A stretch of 64,000 nucleotides of DNA from Flexivirga endophytica (GTDB lineage Bacteria; Actinomycetota; Actinomycetes; Actinomycetales; Dermatophilaceae): the NCBI RefSeq assembly GCF_014640635.1, contig NZ_BMHI01000002.1, positions 620,001 through 684,000 on the forward strand. Reading direction: 5' to 3'. Both the position numbers and the translations under genes were made by a program. Shown here piece after piece: positions 45,154-53,975 of the stretch (the stretch's first letter is position 1; every line of letters begins with the position of its first letter). The notes under the pieces are model-generated. The model had not been told where the DNA came from and made no database searches. It saw nothing but the letters and a program-made list of their open reading frames with translations.

Positions 45154-46310
45154 CCTCGTCGGGTGTGTGGAAGGACGTGATCGGGCAGGAGCAGCCGGTC
45201 GCCACCCTGCAGGCGGCCGTCGCGGACCCGGCTCGGATGACCCACGCGTGGCTGTTGACCGGGCCACCCGGGTCCGGCCGGTCCACTGCCGCTCGGGCGT
45301 TCGCGGCCGCGCTGGAGTGTCCACGCGGCGGGTGCGGGGAGTGCCACGAGTGCCGGACCGTGCTCGACCGCAGTCACGCCGACGTCACGGTCATGGCGAC
45401 CGAGGGGCTGTCGATCCAGGTCAAGGACGCTCGCGAGCTCGCCGGACTCGCGCAGCGACGCCCGAGCATCGGGCGCTACCGGGTGATCATCATCGAGGAC
45501 GCCGACCGGCTGACCGAGCGCGCGGCGGACGCGTTGCTGAAGTCGCTCGAGGAGCCGGTCGAGCGCACCGTCTGGTTGCTGTGCGCGCCCTCGCTCGAGG
45601 ACGTCATCATCACCATCCGCTCCCGATCACGGCATGTCCGGCTGCGCACGCCTCCGGTGGAAGCCGTCGCGAAGCTGCTCAGTGAGCGGGACGGCATCGA
45701 TCCGCAGGTCGCGACGTATGCCGCCCGCGCCGCGCAGTCCCACGTCGGCCTCGCCCGCCGCCTGGCCACCGACGAGTCGGCCCGGGAACGCCGTCGCAAG
45801 ACACTCCTGCTCGCCGGCCGGATAAACAACCTCGGGGACGCGATGACCGCCGCCGGCGACCTGGCCGCGATCGCAGGCGAGGAGTCGTCGGCGTCGTCCG
45901 CCGAACGCGACGCCGCTGAGAAGGAACGTCTGATGGCGCAACTCGGCGCCGACCCAAGCGCCCGCACGCAACCGCCGCACGTGCGCTCGCAGATCTCCGC
46001 GCTGGAGAAGGAACAGAAGACGCGCGCGACCCGCTTCGGTCGCGACGTGATCGACCGGTCGCTGGTCGACCTGCTGTCGATCTACCGTGACGCCCTCGTG
46101 CTGCAGGCCGGCAACACCGTGCCGCTGATCAACGCCGACCTCGCCGACGAGGTGCAACGACTGGCCGACGGCAGGACCAGCGAGCAGCTGCTGGTGGCGA
46201 TGGACATGATCGCGACTGCGCGCGAGCGCATCGAGGCCAACGTGCCGCCGTTGCTGGCGCTCGAGGCGATGACGATCGGCTTGCGGGCGCCGGCGAGCAT
46301 CCCCGGCTGA
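45150..46310 (+). CDS. holB: DNA polymerase III subunit delta'
   Basis: This 386-residue clamp-loader subunit has an AAA+ fold with LLTGPPGSGRSTAARA, where the P-loop lysine is replaced by arginine (residue 44), consistent with delta' not hydrolysing ATP. The zinc-binding cysteines are Cys57, Cys62, Cys65 and Cys68. The sensor-like segment VIIIEDADRLTERAADALLKSLEEP is intact. It is co-translated with tmk. Confidence 0.94.
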   Translation: MTSSGVWKDVIGQEQPVATLQAAVADPARMTHAWLLTGPPGSGRSTAARAFAAALECPRGGCGECHECRTVLDRSHADVTVMATEGLSIQVKDARELAGLAQRRPSIGRYRVIIIEDADRLTERAADALLKSLEEPVERTVWLLCAPSLEDVIITIRSRSRHVRLRTPPVEAVAKLLSERDGIDPQVATYAARAAQSHVGLARRLATDESARERRRKTLLLAGRINNLGDAMTAAGDLAAIAGEESSASSAERDAAEKERLMAQLGADPSARTQPPHVRSQISALEKEQKTRATRFGRDVIDRSLVDLLSIYRDALVLQAGNTVPLINADLADEVQRLADGRTSEQLLVAMDMIATARERIEANVPPLLALEAMTIGLRAPASIPG

Positions 46311-46314
46311 GCGC

Positions 46315-46836
46315 TCACAGGTCGCGGCCGTAGCTCAGGAACGTCTTCGACGATCCGGTCGGCGGATCGGTCGGCCCGACCAGCGCGAAGCCGCAGTGCT
46401 GCAGGACCCGCCGCGATGCGGGATTCGTCGTGGCGACCTTCGCGTGCACGCGAGGCACACCACGGCCGGCCGCCAGGTCGAGCGCACTGGTGACGCCCCA
46501 GGTCGCGATGCCTCGCCCCTGCGCCGCCTCGGCGACCCGGTAGCCGAGCTCGGTCGGCTCCGGCTGGTCGATGTCGATCAGATTGACCCGCGCGACGATT
46601 TCGCCGGCGGCGTCGACGACCACGCAGAGCAGCGAGCGGCCGGAGGCGTTCTCCGCCACGCGCTCGGCGAGGTGCAGATGGAATCGGCTGAAGAAGTCAT
46701 CGCCCCGGTCACCGATCCGCGCCGCGAAGAACGCGCGGTTCGCACGCTCGAACGCTTCCAACGGCGCGGCGTGCCGCATGGCAAGCAGTTCGAGGCGCAG
46801 TTGCTCGGTCCCTTCTGTCATCCGACGAGCGTCCAC
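46315..46836 (-). CDS. GNAT-family acetyltransferase (RimJ-like)
   Basis: This 173-residue protein matches the RimJ/RimL-type GNAT family; the acetyl-CoA loop is EAAQGRGIATWGVTSALDLA, and a VPRVHAKVATTNPASRRVLQHCGF segment follows, typical for N-terminal or small-molecule acetyltransferases. It starts at 46836 or at the ATG 15 bases inside. It converges on holB with only 4 bp between them. Confidence 0.85.
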   Translation of the reverse strand: MDARRMTEGTEQLRLELLAMRHAAPLEAFERANRAFFAARIGDRGDDFFSRFHLHLAERVAENASGRSLLCVVVDAAGEIVARVNLIDIDQPEPTELGYRVAEAAQGRGIATWGVTSALDLAAGRGVPRVHAKVATTNPASRRVLQHCGFALVGPTDPPTGSSKTFLSYGRDL

Positions 46837-46882
46837 GAGCCGGTCGGTCTCGGCAACCGATTTCCGGGCCTCGGTCGGCGGG

Positions 46883-47737
46883 TCACTGTGGAGTGAGCTT
46901 GTAGTGCAGCCGCACGGCGGTCATCCGTCCCAGCTGCAGGACGTGGTCGGTGCGCAGCACCTGTTCGTCGTCGACGTACAGCCGGAACGTCTCGTGGATG
47001 GGTGCTCGGGATGCGTGCGTGCCGCGCTCACGCACCACGACATACGCACCGTCCTGGCCGAATTTCCCTGGGGCAGAAACGAGTTCGAGCCCACCGCCGG
47101 GCAGTGCCCGTGGGCGGAGGAAGACCTGCACGTTGCCCGACTCCAGCGGAAAGGCAACGTGCACGCTCGGCCGGTCGCTGCCGGGCAGCGACCGCACGGA
47201 GTAGCAACCGCTGTAAACGTAGTCACCCGACTCGCGCAGGGTGCGCAACCAGGCAGCCGCGTGCTGCTCTCCGTCGCCGTCGAGGATGCGGACCACCGTG
47301 CTGTCCATGCCGTGTGCAACGTCCAGCGGTCGCGTGGGTATGGCGAGTTGCTGCACCCGAGTGCCGAACGCCCGGCTGATGAACTCGCCGCCGGGCTGCA
47401 GCAGCGGATTCCACTGGGCCCAGACCTCCATCCGCCAGCCGCTGGTCTGCTCGTAGAAGCGGCGGATCATCGGGTCGATCGACCTCGCCGAGAACCCCGG
47501 GCCGTCCAGCGCTGCCAGGTCCGCCAGCAAGCCGCCCTCGCCATCGCTCTCCGTCCGGCCGCCGAGCGCGGCGGCGGCATCCGCCACCCAGCCGTCGGCC
47601 ACCCGTGACCCGGAGTGCATCGGCGCGGCGAGCCACGCGTGCTCGCCGTCGAGATCGACCGGGCGACCCAGCGTGCGCCACATGACGCGGCTGCCGCGGT
47701 CCAGCAGAGCAGTCCTTGCAGCGAGAGGCATGGCCAC
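46883..47737 (-). CDS. conserved actinobacterial protein of unknown function
   Basis: I do not recognise the family. The 284-residue protein has no signal or membrane segment. It seems to have an N-terminal part of about 110 residues and a beta-rich C-terminal part (SDRPSVHVAFPLESGNVQVFLRP, VVRERGTHASRAPIHETFRLYVDDEQ) resembling carbohydrate-active or lipocalin-like folds. It lies alone between a GNAT gene and a peptidase gene on the opposite strand. Confidence 0.6.
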   Translation of the reverse strand: MAMPLAARTALLDRGSRVMWRTLGRPVDLDGEHAWLAAPMHSGSRVADGWVADAAAALGGRTESDGEGGLLADLAALDGPGFSARSIDPMIRRFYEQTSGWRMEVWAQWNPLLQPGGEFISRAFGTRVQQLAIPTRPLDVAHGMDSTVVRILDGDGEQHAAAWLRTLRESGDYVYSGCYSVRSLPGSDRPSVHVAFPLESGNVQVFLRPRALPGGGLELVSAPGKFGQDGAYVVVRERGTHASRAPIHETFRLYVDDEQVLRTDHVLQLGRMTAVRLHYKLTPQ

Positions 47738-47814
47738 GTGGTGATCGGCTCAGAGGTGACGAGCAAGTCCACGCCACCGGTCAGTTCGTATGACGTAACG
47801 TGCAGCGCATGGAA

Positions 47815-47827
47815 GTTCATTCTGAAC
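47815..47827. promoter_or_regulatory. GTTCA-N3-TGAAC palindrome upstream of peptidase
   Basis: GTTCATTCTGAAC is a 13-bp palindrome about 65 bp before the peptidase start; identical half-sites occur before the STAS gene at 33799. Just downstream a second palindrome, GCAAGGCGGCGCCTTGC (47854-47870), could form a hairpin in the leader. Confidence 0.4.
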
Positions 47828-47891
47828 GAGCACAGCGAGCTTGGGCAGCGTTTGCAAGGCGGCGCCTTGCTGACGCGCTTGCCAACACAGA

Positions 47892-49475
47892 ATGAGCCAC
47901 ATGGTGCGTCGACGGTCCCTGGCGGGTTTGGTGGGCGTCACGGTCCTCGGGCTGGCCGTGGCAGGGTGCAGCAGTGGATCCGGTGGCGGTGCGCCGTCGG
48001 CCGCCGCATCGTCGCAGGGCTCTGCGCAGTCCGGTGCGGCTGCCGGGAAGGCGTCCGCCGCGGACGCGGCACCCGCCGATCTGTCGAAGTTCTACGACCA
48101 GCAGCTGAAGTGGACCGACTGCGGTGACGCGAAGTGCGCCGACCTCACCGTCCCCGTCGACTACGCCAAACCCGGCGGGCCGACCATCAAGCTGGCGATC
48201 GACAAGGTGCCGGCCACGGGCGACAAGAAGGGCTCGCTGGTGGTCAATCCCGGTGGTCCCGGAGGTTCCGGCGTCGACTACGCCGCGGCCGCCGCCTCCG
48301 GGTACGTCGTCAGCAAGGACGTCCGATCGTCATACGACGTGGTGGGTTTCGACCCTCGCGGCGTGCAGCGCTCCGCGCCGATCACCTGCTACGGCGACGC
48401 GCAGATGGACAGATATCTCGCCGCAGACCCGACGCCGGACGACGCCGCCGAGCAGCAGCAGGCGGCCAAGGACAGTCGTGCGTTCGGCGATGCCTGCGTC
48501 GCCAAGACCGGCAACCTCATCAAGCACGTCTCGACCGTCGAGGTTGCCAAGGACATGGACGTGCTGCGTGCCGCTCTCGGTGACGACAAGCTCAACTACC
48601 TCGGCAAGTCCTACGGGACGTTCATCGGCTCGACCTACGCGGATCTCTTCCCCAAACACGTCGGCCGGTTCGTGCTGGACGGCGTCGTGCCGCCGGACAT
48701 CACCGGCACCCAGATGGGACTCGGCCAGGCCAAGGGCTTCGAGCAGGCGACCCGGTCCTACGTACGCGACTGTGTTGCGAGCGGCTCGTGTCCGCTCGGC
48801 GCCAACGTCGACGACGGTATGGCGCGCATCCGCTCGTTCCTGAAGCAGGTCGACGCCAAGCCGTTGAAGGTGACCGGTGAGGGTGATGTCCACAAGCTCA
48901 CCGAGGGCTGGGCGACCATGGGCATCGCCCAGGCGATGTACGACAAGGGTTCCTGGCCGACGCTCACCGACGCGTTCCGGTCCGCACTCAACGGCAACGG
49001 CAACAAGCTGATGGCGCTCGCCGATCAGTATGCCGAGCGCAGCAGCGACGGCAGCTACAGCGGCAACATCATGCAGGTGATCAACGCGGTGAATTGCCTT
49101 GATCGGGGCGGCTCTTCGGACCTGGAGACCTACCGTGACGACGCCAAGACCTTCGCCAAGGCGGCGCCCACTTGGGGCCCGATGCTGGCATGGGGCGGCC
49201 TCGCGTGCGGCGAGTGGCCGGTCAAGGCGACCGGCAAACCGGAGCGGGTCACAGCCAAGGGTTCCGGCCCGATCCTGGTGGTCGGCACGACGCGTGACCC
49301 GGCGACGCCATACGAGTGGGCGCAGCGGTTGGCCAAGGAGCTGGACAACGGGCACCTGCTGACCTACGACGGCGACGGGCACACGGCATACAAGATGGGT
49401 TCGTCGTGCGTGGACGGCGTCGTCGACGACTACCTGGTGAAGGGCACGGTGCCAGCAGCCGGAAAGGCCTGCTGA
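47892..49475 (+). CDS. secreted alpha/beta-hydrolase lipoprotein, tripeptidyl aminopeptidase-like
   Basis: This 527-residue exported peptidase has a lipobox LAVAGC (Cys26) after a basic signal peptide, then an S33-type alpha/beta hydrolase: oxyanion region NPGGPGGSGVDYA, nucleophile GKSYGT (Ser240), acid in TTRDPATPYEWA and base in GDGHTAY, closing with the TAP C-terminal module (CVDGVVDDYLVKG). The family, as in Streptomyces, removes tripeptides or dipeptides from secreted proteins. An ATG at 47901 is an alternative start. Confidence 0.9.
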   Translation: MSHMVRRRSLAGLVGVTVLGLAVAGCSSGSGGGAPSAAASSQGSAQSGAAAGKASAADAAPADLSKFYDQQLKWTDCGDAKCADLTVPVDYAKPGGPTIKLAIDKVPATGDKKGSLVVNPGGPGGSGVDYAAAAASGYVVSKDVRSSYDVVGFDPRGVQRSAPITCYGDAQMDRYLAADPTPDDAAEQQQAAKDSRAFGDACVAKTGNLIKHVSTVEVAKDMDVLRAALGDDKLNYLGKSYGTFIGSTYADLFPKHVGRFVLDGVVPPDITGTQMGLGQAKGFEQATRSYVRDCVASGSCPLGANVDDGMARIRSFLKQVDAKPLKVTGEGDVHKLTEGWATMGIAQAMYDKGSWPTLTDAFRSALNGNGNKLMALADQYAERSSDGSYSGNIMQVINAVNCLDRGGSSDLETYRDDAKTFAKAAPTWGPMLAWGGLACGEWPVKATGKPERVTAKGSGPILVVGTTRDPATPYEWAQRLAKELDNGHLLTYDGDGHTAYKMGSSCVDGVVDDYLVKGTVPAAGKAC

Positions 49476-49476
49476 C

Positions 49477-50376
49477 ATGGACTATTCGAGCGTCGACGTC
49501 GCGGTCCACGGAGGCTCGCTGCGGGTCGGGCGCTGGCAGGGTGACGGCCCGGTCGAGCGGGTCATCCTGGCGGTGCACGGCATCACGTCGTCGCACCGGG
49601 CGTGGGTGTTGATCGGTGACGCGGTCGCGCCGGGGACGATGATCCTGGCCCCGGACCTGCGCGGCCGTGGTCGTTCCGCAGGCCTGCCCGGGCCATCGGG
49701 CATGTCGCAGCACGCCACCGACTGTCTGGCGGTGCTGCAGGAGTTGGCCGACGGGCGGTGCGACGTGGCGGTCGGTCACTCGATGGGTGGTTTCGTCGTC
49801 ACGACGCTGGCCGGTGAGCACCCGGACGCGGTCGGGAGTCTGCTGCTGGTGGACGGGGGTGTGCCGTTCGAGCTGCCGAAGGACGGTGACCTGCCGGCGC
49901 TGATGCAGGCGGTGCTCGGACCGTCGGTCGAGCGGCTGTCGCTCGAGTTCGCCGATCGCGAGGACTACCAGGCTTTCTGGAAGCAGCATCCCGCGTTCGT
50001 CGGGCAATGGAATTCCGCCGCGTCGGACTACGTCGACTACGACCTGGCGCGGGAGGGTCCGCCATACCGGAGTTCGGTGGCGGCTGCTCTGATCAGCCAG
50101 GACTACCCGCAGATGTTCGTCGGCGGCCCGACCGACCTGGCGTGGCGGGCGGTGACCGCTCCGGCGGTCTTCCTGCGTGCACCGCGTGGCCTGCTCGGCC
50201 AGGAGGACGGCCTCTACGCGCCGAACCAACTCGACGAATGGGAGACCGGGCGACCGAATTTCACCTGGCGCGAGGTCAGTGGCGTCAACCACTTCACGAT
50301 CACCCTCGGCGAGCGCGGTGCCCGCGTGGTGACCGACGCCATCGCCGAACTGCTGGCTGACGAGGACGCCGACTAG
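49477..50376 (+). CDS. alpha/beta hydrolase
   Basis: The 299-residue cytoplasmic hydrolase has the oxyanion segment LAVHGITSSHRAW, nucleophile elbow GHSMGG (Ser102), and a late histidine in VNHFTITL. The sequence APDLRGRGRSAGLPG before the elbow is typical for esterases and haloperoxidase-like proteins. It begins directly after the TGA of the peptidase gene, so both are in one transcript. Its ligand is unknown. Confidence 0.87.
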   Translation: MDYSSVDVAVHGGSLRVGRWQGDGPVERVILAVHGITSSHRAWVLIGDAVAPGTMILAPDLRGRGRSAGLPGPSGMSQHATDCLAVLQELADGRCDVAVGHSMGGFVVTTLAGEHPDAVGSLLLVDGGVPFELPKDGDLPALMQAVLGPSVERLSLEFADREDYQAFWKQHPAFVGQWNSAASDYVDYDLAREGPPYRSSVAAALISQDYPQMFVGGPTDLAWRAVTAPAVFLRAPRGLLGQEDGLYAPNQLDEWETGRPNFTWREVSGVNHFTITLGERGARVVTDAIAELLADEDAD

Positions 50377-50482
50377 GTCAAGCCCGGCGATTTCGGCCGT
50401 GCCGATCGCGCTGTATGGAGCGCGATCGGCACGACGCAACTCGGCACGGGCCGCCGATTCGGTGTCCGGGCACTCCCCTGCG

Positions 50483-50488
50483 TATACT
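50483..50488 (+). promoter_or_regulatory. -10 element of tRNA-Thr
   Basis: TATACT, close to the consensus TATAAT, lies 33 bp before the first base of the tRNA. A -35 near 50460 is poor. Confidence 0.5.
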
Positions 50489-50520
50489 CGTCGCGGCCTT
50501 CGGCGCACGCTGAAGGCCAT

Positions 50521-50593
50521 GCCGCCTTAGCTCAGTCGGTAGAGCGATTCACTCGTAATGAATAGGTCAACGGTTCGATTCCGTTAGGCGGCT
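50521..50593 (+). tRNA. tRNA-Thr (anticodon CGT)
   Basis: A 73-nt cloverleaf: acceptor stem GCCGCCT/AGGCGGC, D arm GCTC...GAGC, anticodon stem ATTCA/TGAAT with loop CTCGTAA (anticodon CGT, reading ACG), and T arm AACGG-TTCGATT-CCGTT. The 3' CCA is not encoded. Confidence 0.96.
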
Positions 50594-50599
50594 CCGGCC

Positions 50600-50627
50600 A
50601 ATGCCCTCGACTCCGGTCGGGGGCATT
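50600..50627 (+). terminator. terminator after tRNA-Thr
   Basis: AATGCCCTCGAC pairs with GTCGGGGGCATT (50616-50627) with one wobble, followed by TTC. It ends the tRNA transcript and also faces the TetR gene. Confidence 0.85.
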
Positions 50628-50628
50628 T

Positions 50629-51249
50629 TCATTGCCCTGCGGGGTCCGGGACCGGATGGCGGGACGGCGGCGTCTCCGGCGATGGTGCGGCGAGGGCGTC
50701 GAGCGCCAGTGTCGCGTAGCGCTCGGCCGCGCGAGCACGTCGGGCCTCCGGGTAGGTGGCGATGGTGCGCCCGGCGGCCAACAGCATGATCAGGTCGTCG
50801 ATGGTGAAGTCGCCGCGCAAGCGACCGGTGCCCTGGGCGCGCTTCGCGACCGTGCCGATCATTCCCAACAGCTCCCGGCGATGCGCCGTGATGAGGTCAC
50901 CCATCGACCCGGTCACTGTGAGCGCATCGACCAGGCCTCTGCTCTGCGAGTTGATCGCGATCAGCCGCCGGACGATCAATCTGAATCCCTCCCAGGCGTT
51001 TTCGACCTCGCTGCCTTCCTCGACGATCCCGCGGCACCGGTGCAGCTCGCCCGCGAAGACCTCGTCGACGAGGGCCTCCTTCGTCGGGAACCGCCGGTAG
51101 AGCGTCGCCGGGCCAACACCGGCACGTCGGGCGACCTGCCGCATGCCGACGTCGAGACCGTCCCGCGAGAACAGCTCCTGCGCCGCCTCGACGATCCGGT
51201 CCCGGTTGTCCTGCGCGTCGGCGCGTAACGGAGACAGTTGTGCGCACAT
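50629..51249 (-). CDS. TetR-family transcriptional repressor
   Basis: The 206-residue regulator has the TetR helix-turn-helix with RIVEAAQELFSRDGLDVGMR and RRAGVGPATLYRRFPTKEAL, followed by a helical ligand-binding domain. I use the ATG at 51249; the frame is open 20 codons further. It is divergent from the quinone oxidoreductase, with a 14-bp perfect palindrome between them as the likely operator. Confidence 0.88.
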   Translation of the reverse strand: MCAQLSPLRADAQDNRDRIVEAAQELFSRDGLDVGMRQVARRAGVGPATLYRRFPTKEALVDEVFAGELHRCRGIVEEGSEVENAWEGFRLIVRRLIAINSQSRGLVDALTVTGSMGDLITAHRRELLGMIGTVAKRAQGTGRLRGDFTIDDLIMLLAAGRTIATYPEARRARAAERYATLALDALAAPSPETPPSRHPVPDPAGQ

Positions 51250-51269
51250 TGCTCTCACTCCGATCAAGT

Positions 51270-51283
51270 GGACGCATGCGTCC
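51270..51283. promoter_or_regulatory. TetR operator, 14-bp palindrome
   Basis: GGACGCATGCGTCC is a perfect palindrome centred between the divergent TetR and quinone oxidoreductase genes, 60 bp before the oxidoreductase ATG. Confidence 0.65.
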
Positions 51284-51329
51284 GTTAACTTCGCACGGTA
51301 TCGCACCAAACGACGAGGAGTTGAGACGA

Positions 51330-52283
51330 ATGCAGGCAGTGGTCATCCGCAAGTTCGGAGACGCCGACGGGATGGTCGTGGAGGAGGCGCCGGCCCCCGT
51401 CCCGGGTGCCGAGCAGGTCGAGATCGCGGTGGCGGCGATCGGGGTCGGCGGTGTGGACGCCGTGATCCGGCGAGGGACCATCGGTGGCTTCGCACCGGGT
51501 CTCATCCCCGGCAGCGAGGTGGCGGGCGAAGTCGTCTCGGTCGGTCCTGGTGTCGATCCGACCTGGATCGGACGCCGGGTCTGGGCATTCGTCGGTGTCA
51601 GTGGCGGGTATGCCGAGCGAGTTGTCGCACACGTCGATGACCTGACCGCAGTGCCGGACGGCCTGTCTCCGGTCGACGCTGTCGCCCTGGGCAGCGCGGC
51701 GACTGTCGCGCACTTCGCGCTCGCACATGCGCACTTCACCGCCGGCGATCGGGTGCTCGTCCGGGGAGCCGCCGGCAGCCTCGGCATCGCGACGGTCGAA
51801 CTCGCCGTCCACGGCGGGGCGAGCGTCGTTGCGGTGACGACGTCATCGGCCGAGCGCGGGCGTCGGCTGCGGGAACTCGGAGCGACTCACGTGCTGGATC
51901 GCGCGGGCGCGGGGGAGTCCGCGGCCGACGAGTACGACGTCATCGTCGACATCGTCGGCGGTGCCGATTTGCCGCTCTTCCTCGACAAGCTGGCACCCAA
52001 CGGCCGGCTGGTCCTGGTCGGGGCGGTCGCCGGCTACCCGCCCGCGGACTTCGGCATGCGCCTCGTGGAGACGTTCCAGGCGTCGCGCACCTTCTCGACA
52101 TTCAGCCTGAACACCGTGCCGACGGTCGATCGCAATGATGCTCGTGCGGCGTTGTTGGCAGCTGGGGCGCGCGGTGACCTCACACCGGTGGTGCAGCAGG
52201 TCATGCCACTCGCCGAAGCCGCGGATGCGCACCGCGCGATGGATGCCGGCACCGTCTTCGGACGAGTCGTCCTGGTCGTTTGA
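51330..52283 (+). CDS. NADPH:quinone oxidoreductase-like MDR-family enzyme
   Basis: This 317-residue zinc-free alcohol dehydrogenase-like protein of the medium-chain reductase superfamily has the N-terminal GroES-like domain (LIPGSEVAGEVVSVGPGV) and a Rossmann domain with VRGAAGSLGIATVELA, the NADPH-binding AxxGxxG-type loop. It lacks the catalytic zinc cysteine set, as in QOR enzymes. GAGGAG precedes the ATG. It is probably induced when the divergent TetR releases the palindrome upstream. Confidence 0.9.
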   Translation: MQAVVIRKFGDADGMVVEEAPAPVPGAEQVEIAVAAIGVGGVDAVIRRGTIGGFAPGLIPGSEVAGEVVSVGPGVDPTWIGRRVWAFVGVSGGYAERVVAHVDDLTAVPDGLSPVDAVALGSAATVAHFALAHAHFTAGDRVLVRGAAGSLGIATVELAVHGGASVVAVTTSSAERGRRLRELGATHVLDRAGAGESAADEYDVIVDIVGGADLPLFLDKLAPNGRLVLVGAVAGYPPADFGMRLVETFQASRTFSTFSLNTVPTVDRNDARAALLAAGARGDLTPVVQQVMPLAEAADAHRAMDAGTVFGRVVLVV

Positions 52284-52306
52284 GGCTCGTGGTACGAGCA
52301 GGGGGA

Positions 52307-53479
52307 TCAGCTGACCGCCAGCGGCGGCCGAACAGCGTATGGCGCTGCCGACGAACGGTCCTGGAACTGCACGATCGCCGGGTTGACGATCCGGCCGTCA
52401 CGGATCTCTATCGCGCGACTGATGGTCTCGTCGGCGTCCCATGACGCAGGTCCGGCCATCACGGTCTCCAGGAAGGGCAGCAGCGCCTCGCTGTTCTCCC
52501 ACGTCGCCGACTGCCACAGGTAGGACGGGCTGTGATCGACCGCGTAGTAGGCCACGTGGTCGCCCACGGTGAACATCGGCTCGTCGAATCCGGTGGGCCG
52601 TGCCCAGCTGAACCCCATCCCTTCGTCGCAGGAGACGTCGACGATCAGCGTGCCGCGCGTCAGTTGTGGCAGGTCCTCCTCCGTGAGGTAGGTGAGCGGG
52701 TGGTTCGGGTCCTGCAGCGTGCAGTTGACGATGATGTCGTGGTCGGCGAGGAACGGCGCCAGCGGCTTGCGCCCTCGGTCGGTGATGACGTGGCTGAGGT
52801 AGGGAGCCTTCGGGTCGTGGTCGAACTGCATGATCTTCACCGAGTGGATCGGTGAACCCACTGCTGCCACACCACGATTGGTGAGGACGTGGACGTCGTG
52901 GACGCCGTGTGCACTGAGCGCGGTGACCGCGCCCCGGGCTGTGGCGCCGAAGCCGATGACCGCTGCGGTGAGTCTGCGGCCGTAGACGCCGGTCGAGCCG
53001 GTCAACGCCAGCGCGTGCAGCACTGAGCTGTAGCCCGCCAGTTCGTTGTTGCCGTGGAAGACGTGCACGCCCATGTAGCCGTCGACCGTCCAGTGGTTCA
53101 TGGCCTCGAAGGCGATCAGCGTCAACTTCTTGTCGATCGCCAGCTGCGTCATCTCGACGTCCTGGACACAGTGCGGCCAGCCCCACAGGACGGCGCCGTC
53201 CCTCATGGCAGCGACATCGGCGTGCTGGGGTTTGGGCAGCAGCAGCACGTCCGAGGTCGCGATCACCTCTGCGTGCGAGGCGAAGCCGGCGACCTGCTGC
53301 GAGAGTTCTGCATCGCTGAAGCCGAACCGTTCGCCGTAGCCGTGCTCGAGGGTCATCCGGGCACGGATCGCCGGGTCTATCCGATCCAGGTGCGCAGGAT
53401 GGAGCGGCAGGCGATGCTCGTTCTCCTTGGCGGACGTGCCGACGACGCCCAGCGTGGACGCCGCGGCAACGGTCGTCAC
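52307..53479 (-). CDS. N5-(carboxyethyl)ornithine synthase-like dehydrogenase
   Basis: This 390-residue protein belongs to the alanine dehydrogenase/transhydrogenase-like family; the closest known type by pattern is N5-(carboxyethyl)ornithine synthase, an NADPH-dependent opine dehydrogenase. It has the AlaDH/PNT N-terminal signature KENEHRLPLHPAH and a Rossmann strand TAAVIGFGATARGAVTAL. The GTG start at 53479 overlaps the stop of a small basic protein gene (GTGA), which decides the start. The physiological substrate is unproven. Confidence 0.8.
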   Translation of the reverse strand: MTTVAAASTLGVVGTSAKENEHRLPLHPAHLDRIDPAIRARMTLEHGYGERFGFSDAELSQQVAGFASHAEVIATSDVLLLPKPQHADVAAMRDGAVLWGWPHCVQDVEMTQLAIDKKLTLIAFEAMNHWTVDGYMGVHVFHGNNELAGYSSVLHALALTGSTGVYGRRLTAAVIGFGATARGAVTALSAHGVHDVHVLTNRGVAAVGSPIHSVKIMQFDHDPKAPYLSHVITDRGRKPLAPFLADHDIIVNCTLQDPNHPLTYLTEEDLPQLTRGTLIVDVSCDEGMGFSWARPTGFDEPMFTVGDHVAYYAVDHSPSYLWQSATWENSEALLPFLETVMAGPASWDADETISRAIEIRDGRIVNPAIVQFQDRSSAAPYAVRPPLAVS

Positions 53480-53595
53480 ATGTCCTTCAAGAGTTTGTTG
53501 TCGGTGGTGTTCTTGGCGCGCTTCTCGGCGCGCTTCTCCTTGATGGTCTTGGAGGACTTCTTGGACATGTTCTGTCTCGGCGACTTGTCGCTCAT
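53476..53595 (-). CDS. small basic protein of unknown function
   Basis: This 39-residue protein is rich in Lys, Arg and Ser (MSKKSSKTIKEKRAEKRAKN in the centre) and predicted helical. Similar short proteins are widely seen in actinobacteria. A GGGAGTG ribosome site precedes the ATG, and the stop overlaps the start of the downstream dehydrogenase. It could bind RNA or the ribosome; that is a guess from charge. Confidence 0.7.
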   Translation of the reverse strand: MSDKSPRQNMSKKSSKTIKEKRAEKRAKNTTDNKLLKDM

Positions 53596-53765
53596 GGTCA
53601 CTCCCATAGTCGGAAGCCTTGATGGCTCCGTAGTTCCACCGTACGCCGTGCCTGCCCCGACCTCTGCCACGCGCTGCTCTCGTCAGTGGCAATTGCTGCC
53701 GCCGGACGACCAAGCGCAATCACGGGTAGGTCCGCGCTTGATCATCCGGGCCGGGGGCGCGGGTG

Positions 53766-53975
53766 CTATGCGTCGCCGTTGAGGAGGTCGGCGGTCAGCA
53801 CGTTGCCGGCGACACCCCAGCCGCCGTCGGGGACCTCTTCGACGAGGACGACGGTGGTCGGGCGCGCCCTCTCCCCGTAGATCTCGGCGTACAGGTCGGT
53901 GGTGCGGGCGATGATCTTCTTCTTGTCCTCGTCGCTGATGGTGTCGGCGGGTACCTTGAAATTGGCGAACGGCAC
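53766..53975 (-). CDS. 4-oxalocrotonate tautomerase family protein
   Basis: The 69-residue protein starts MPFANFKVPAD, so after removal of Met the N-terminal Pro can act as the catalytic base of the tautomerase family. The region KKKIIARTTDLYAEIYGERARPTTVVLVEE matches the 4-OT fold, and DGGWGVAGNVLTA closes it. It is shorter than MIF-like and typical for single-domain 4-OTs. Confidence 0.85.
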   Translation of the reverse strand: MPFANFKVPADTISDEDKKKIIARTTDLYAEIYGERARPTTVVLVEEVPDGGWGVAGNVLTADLLNGDA

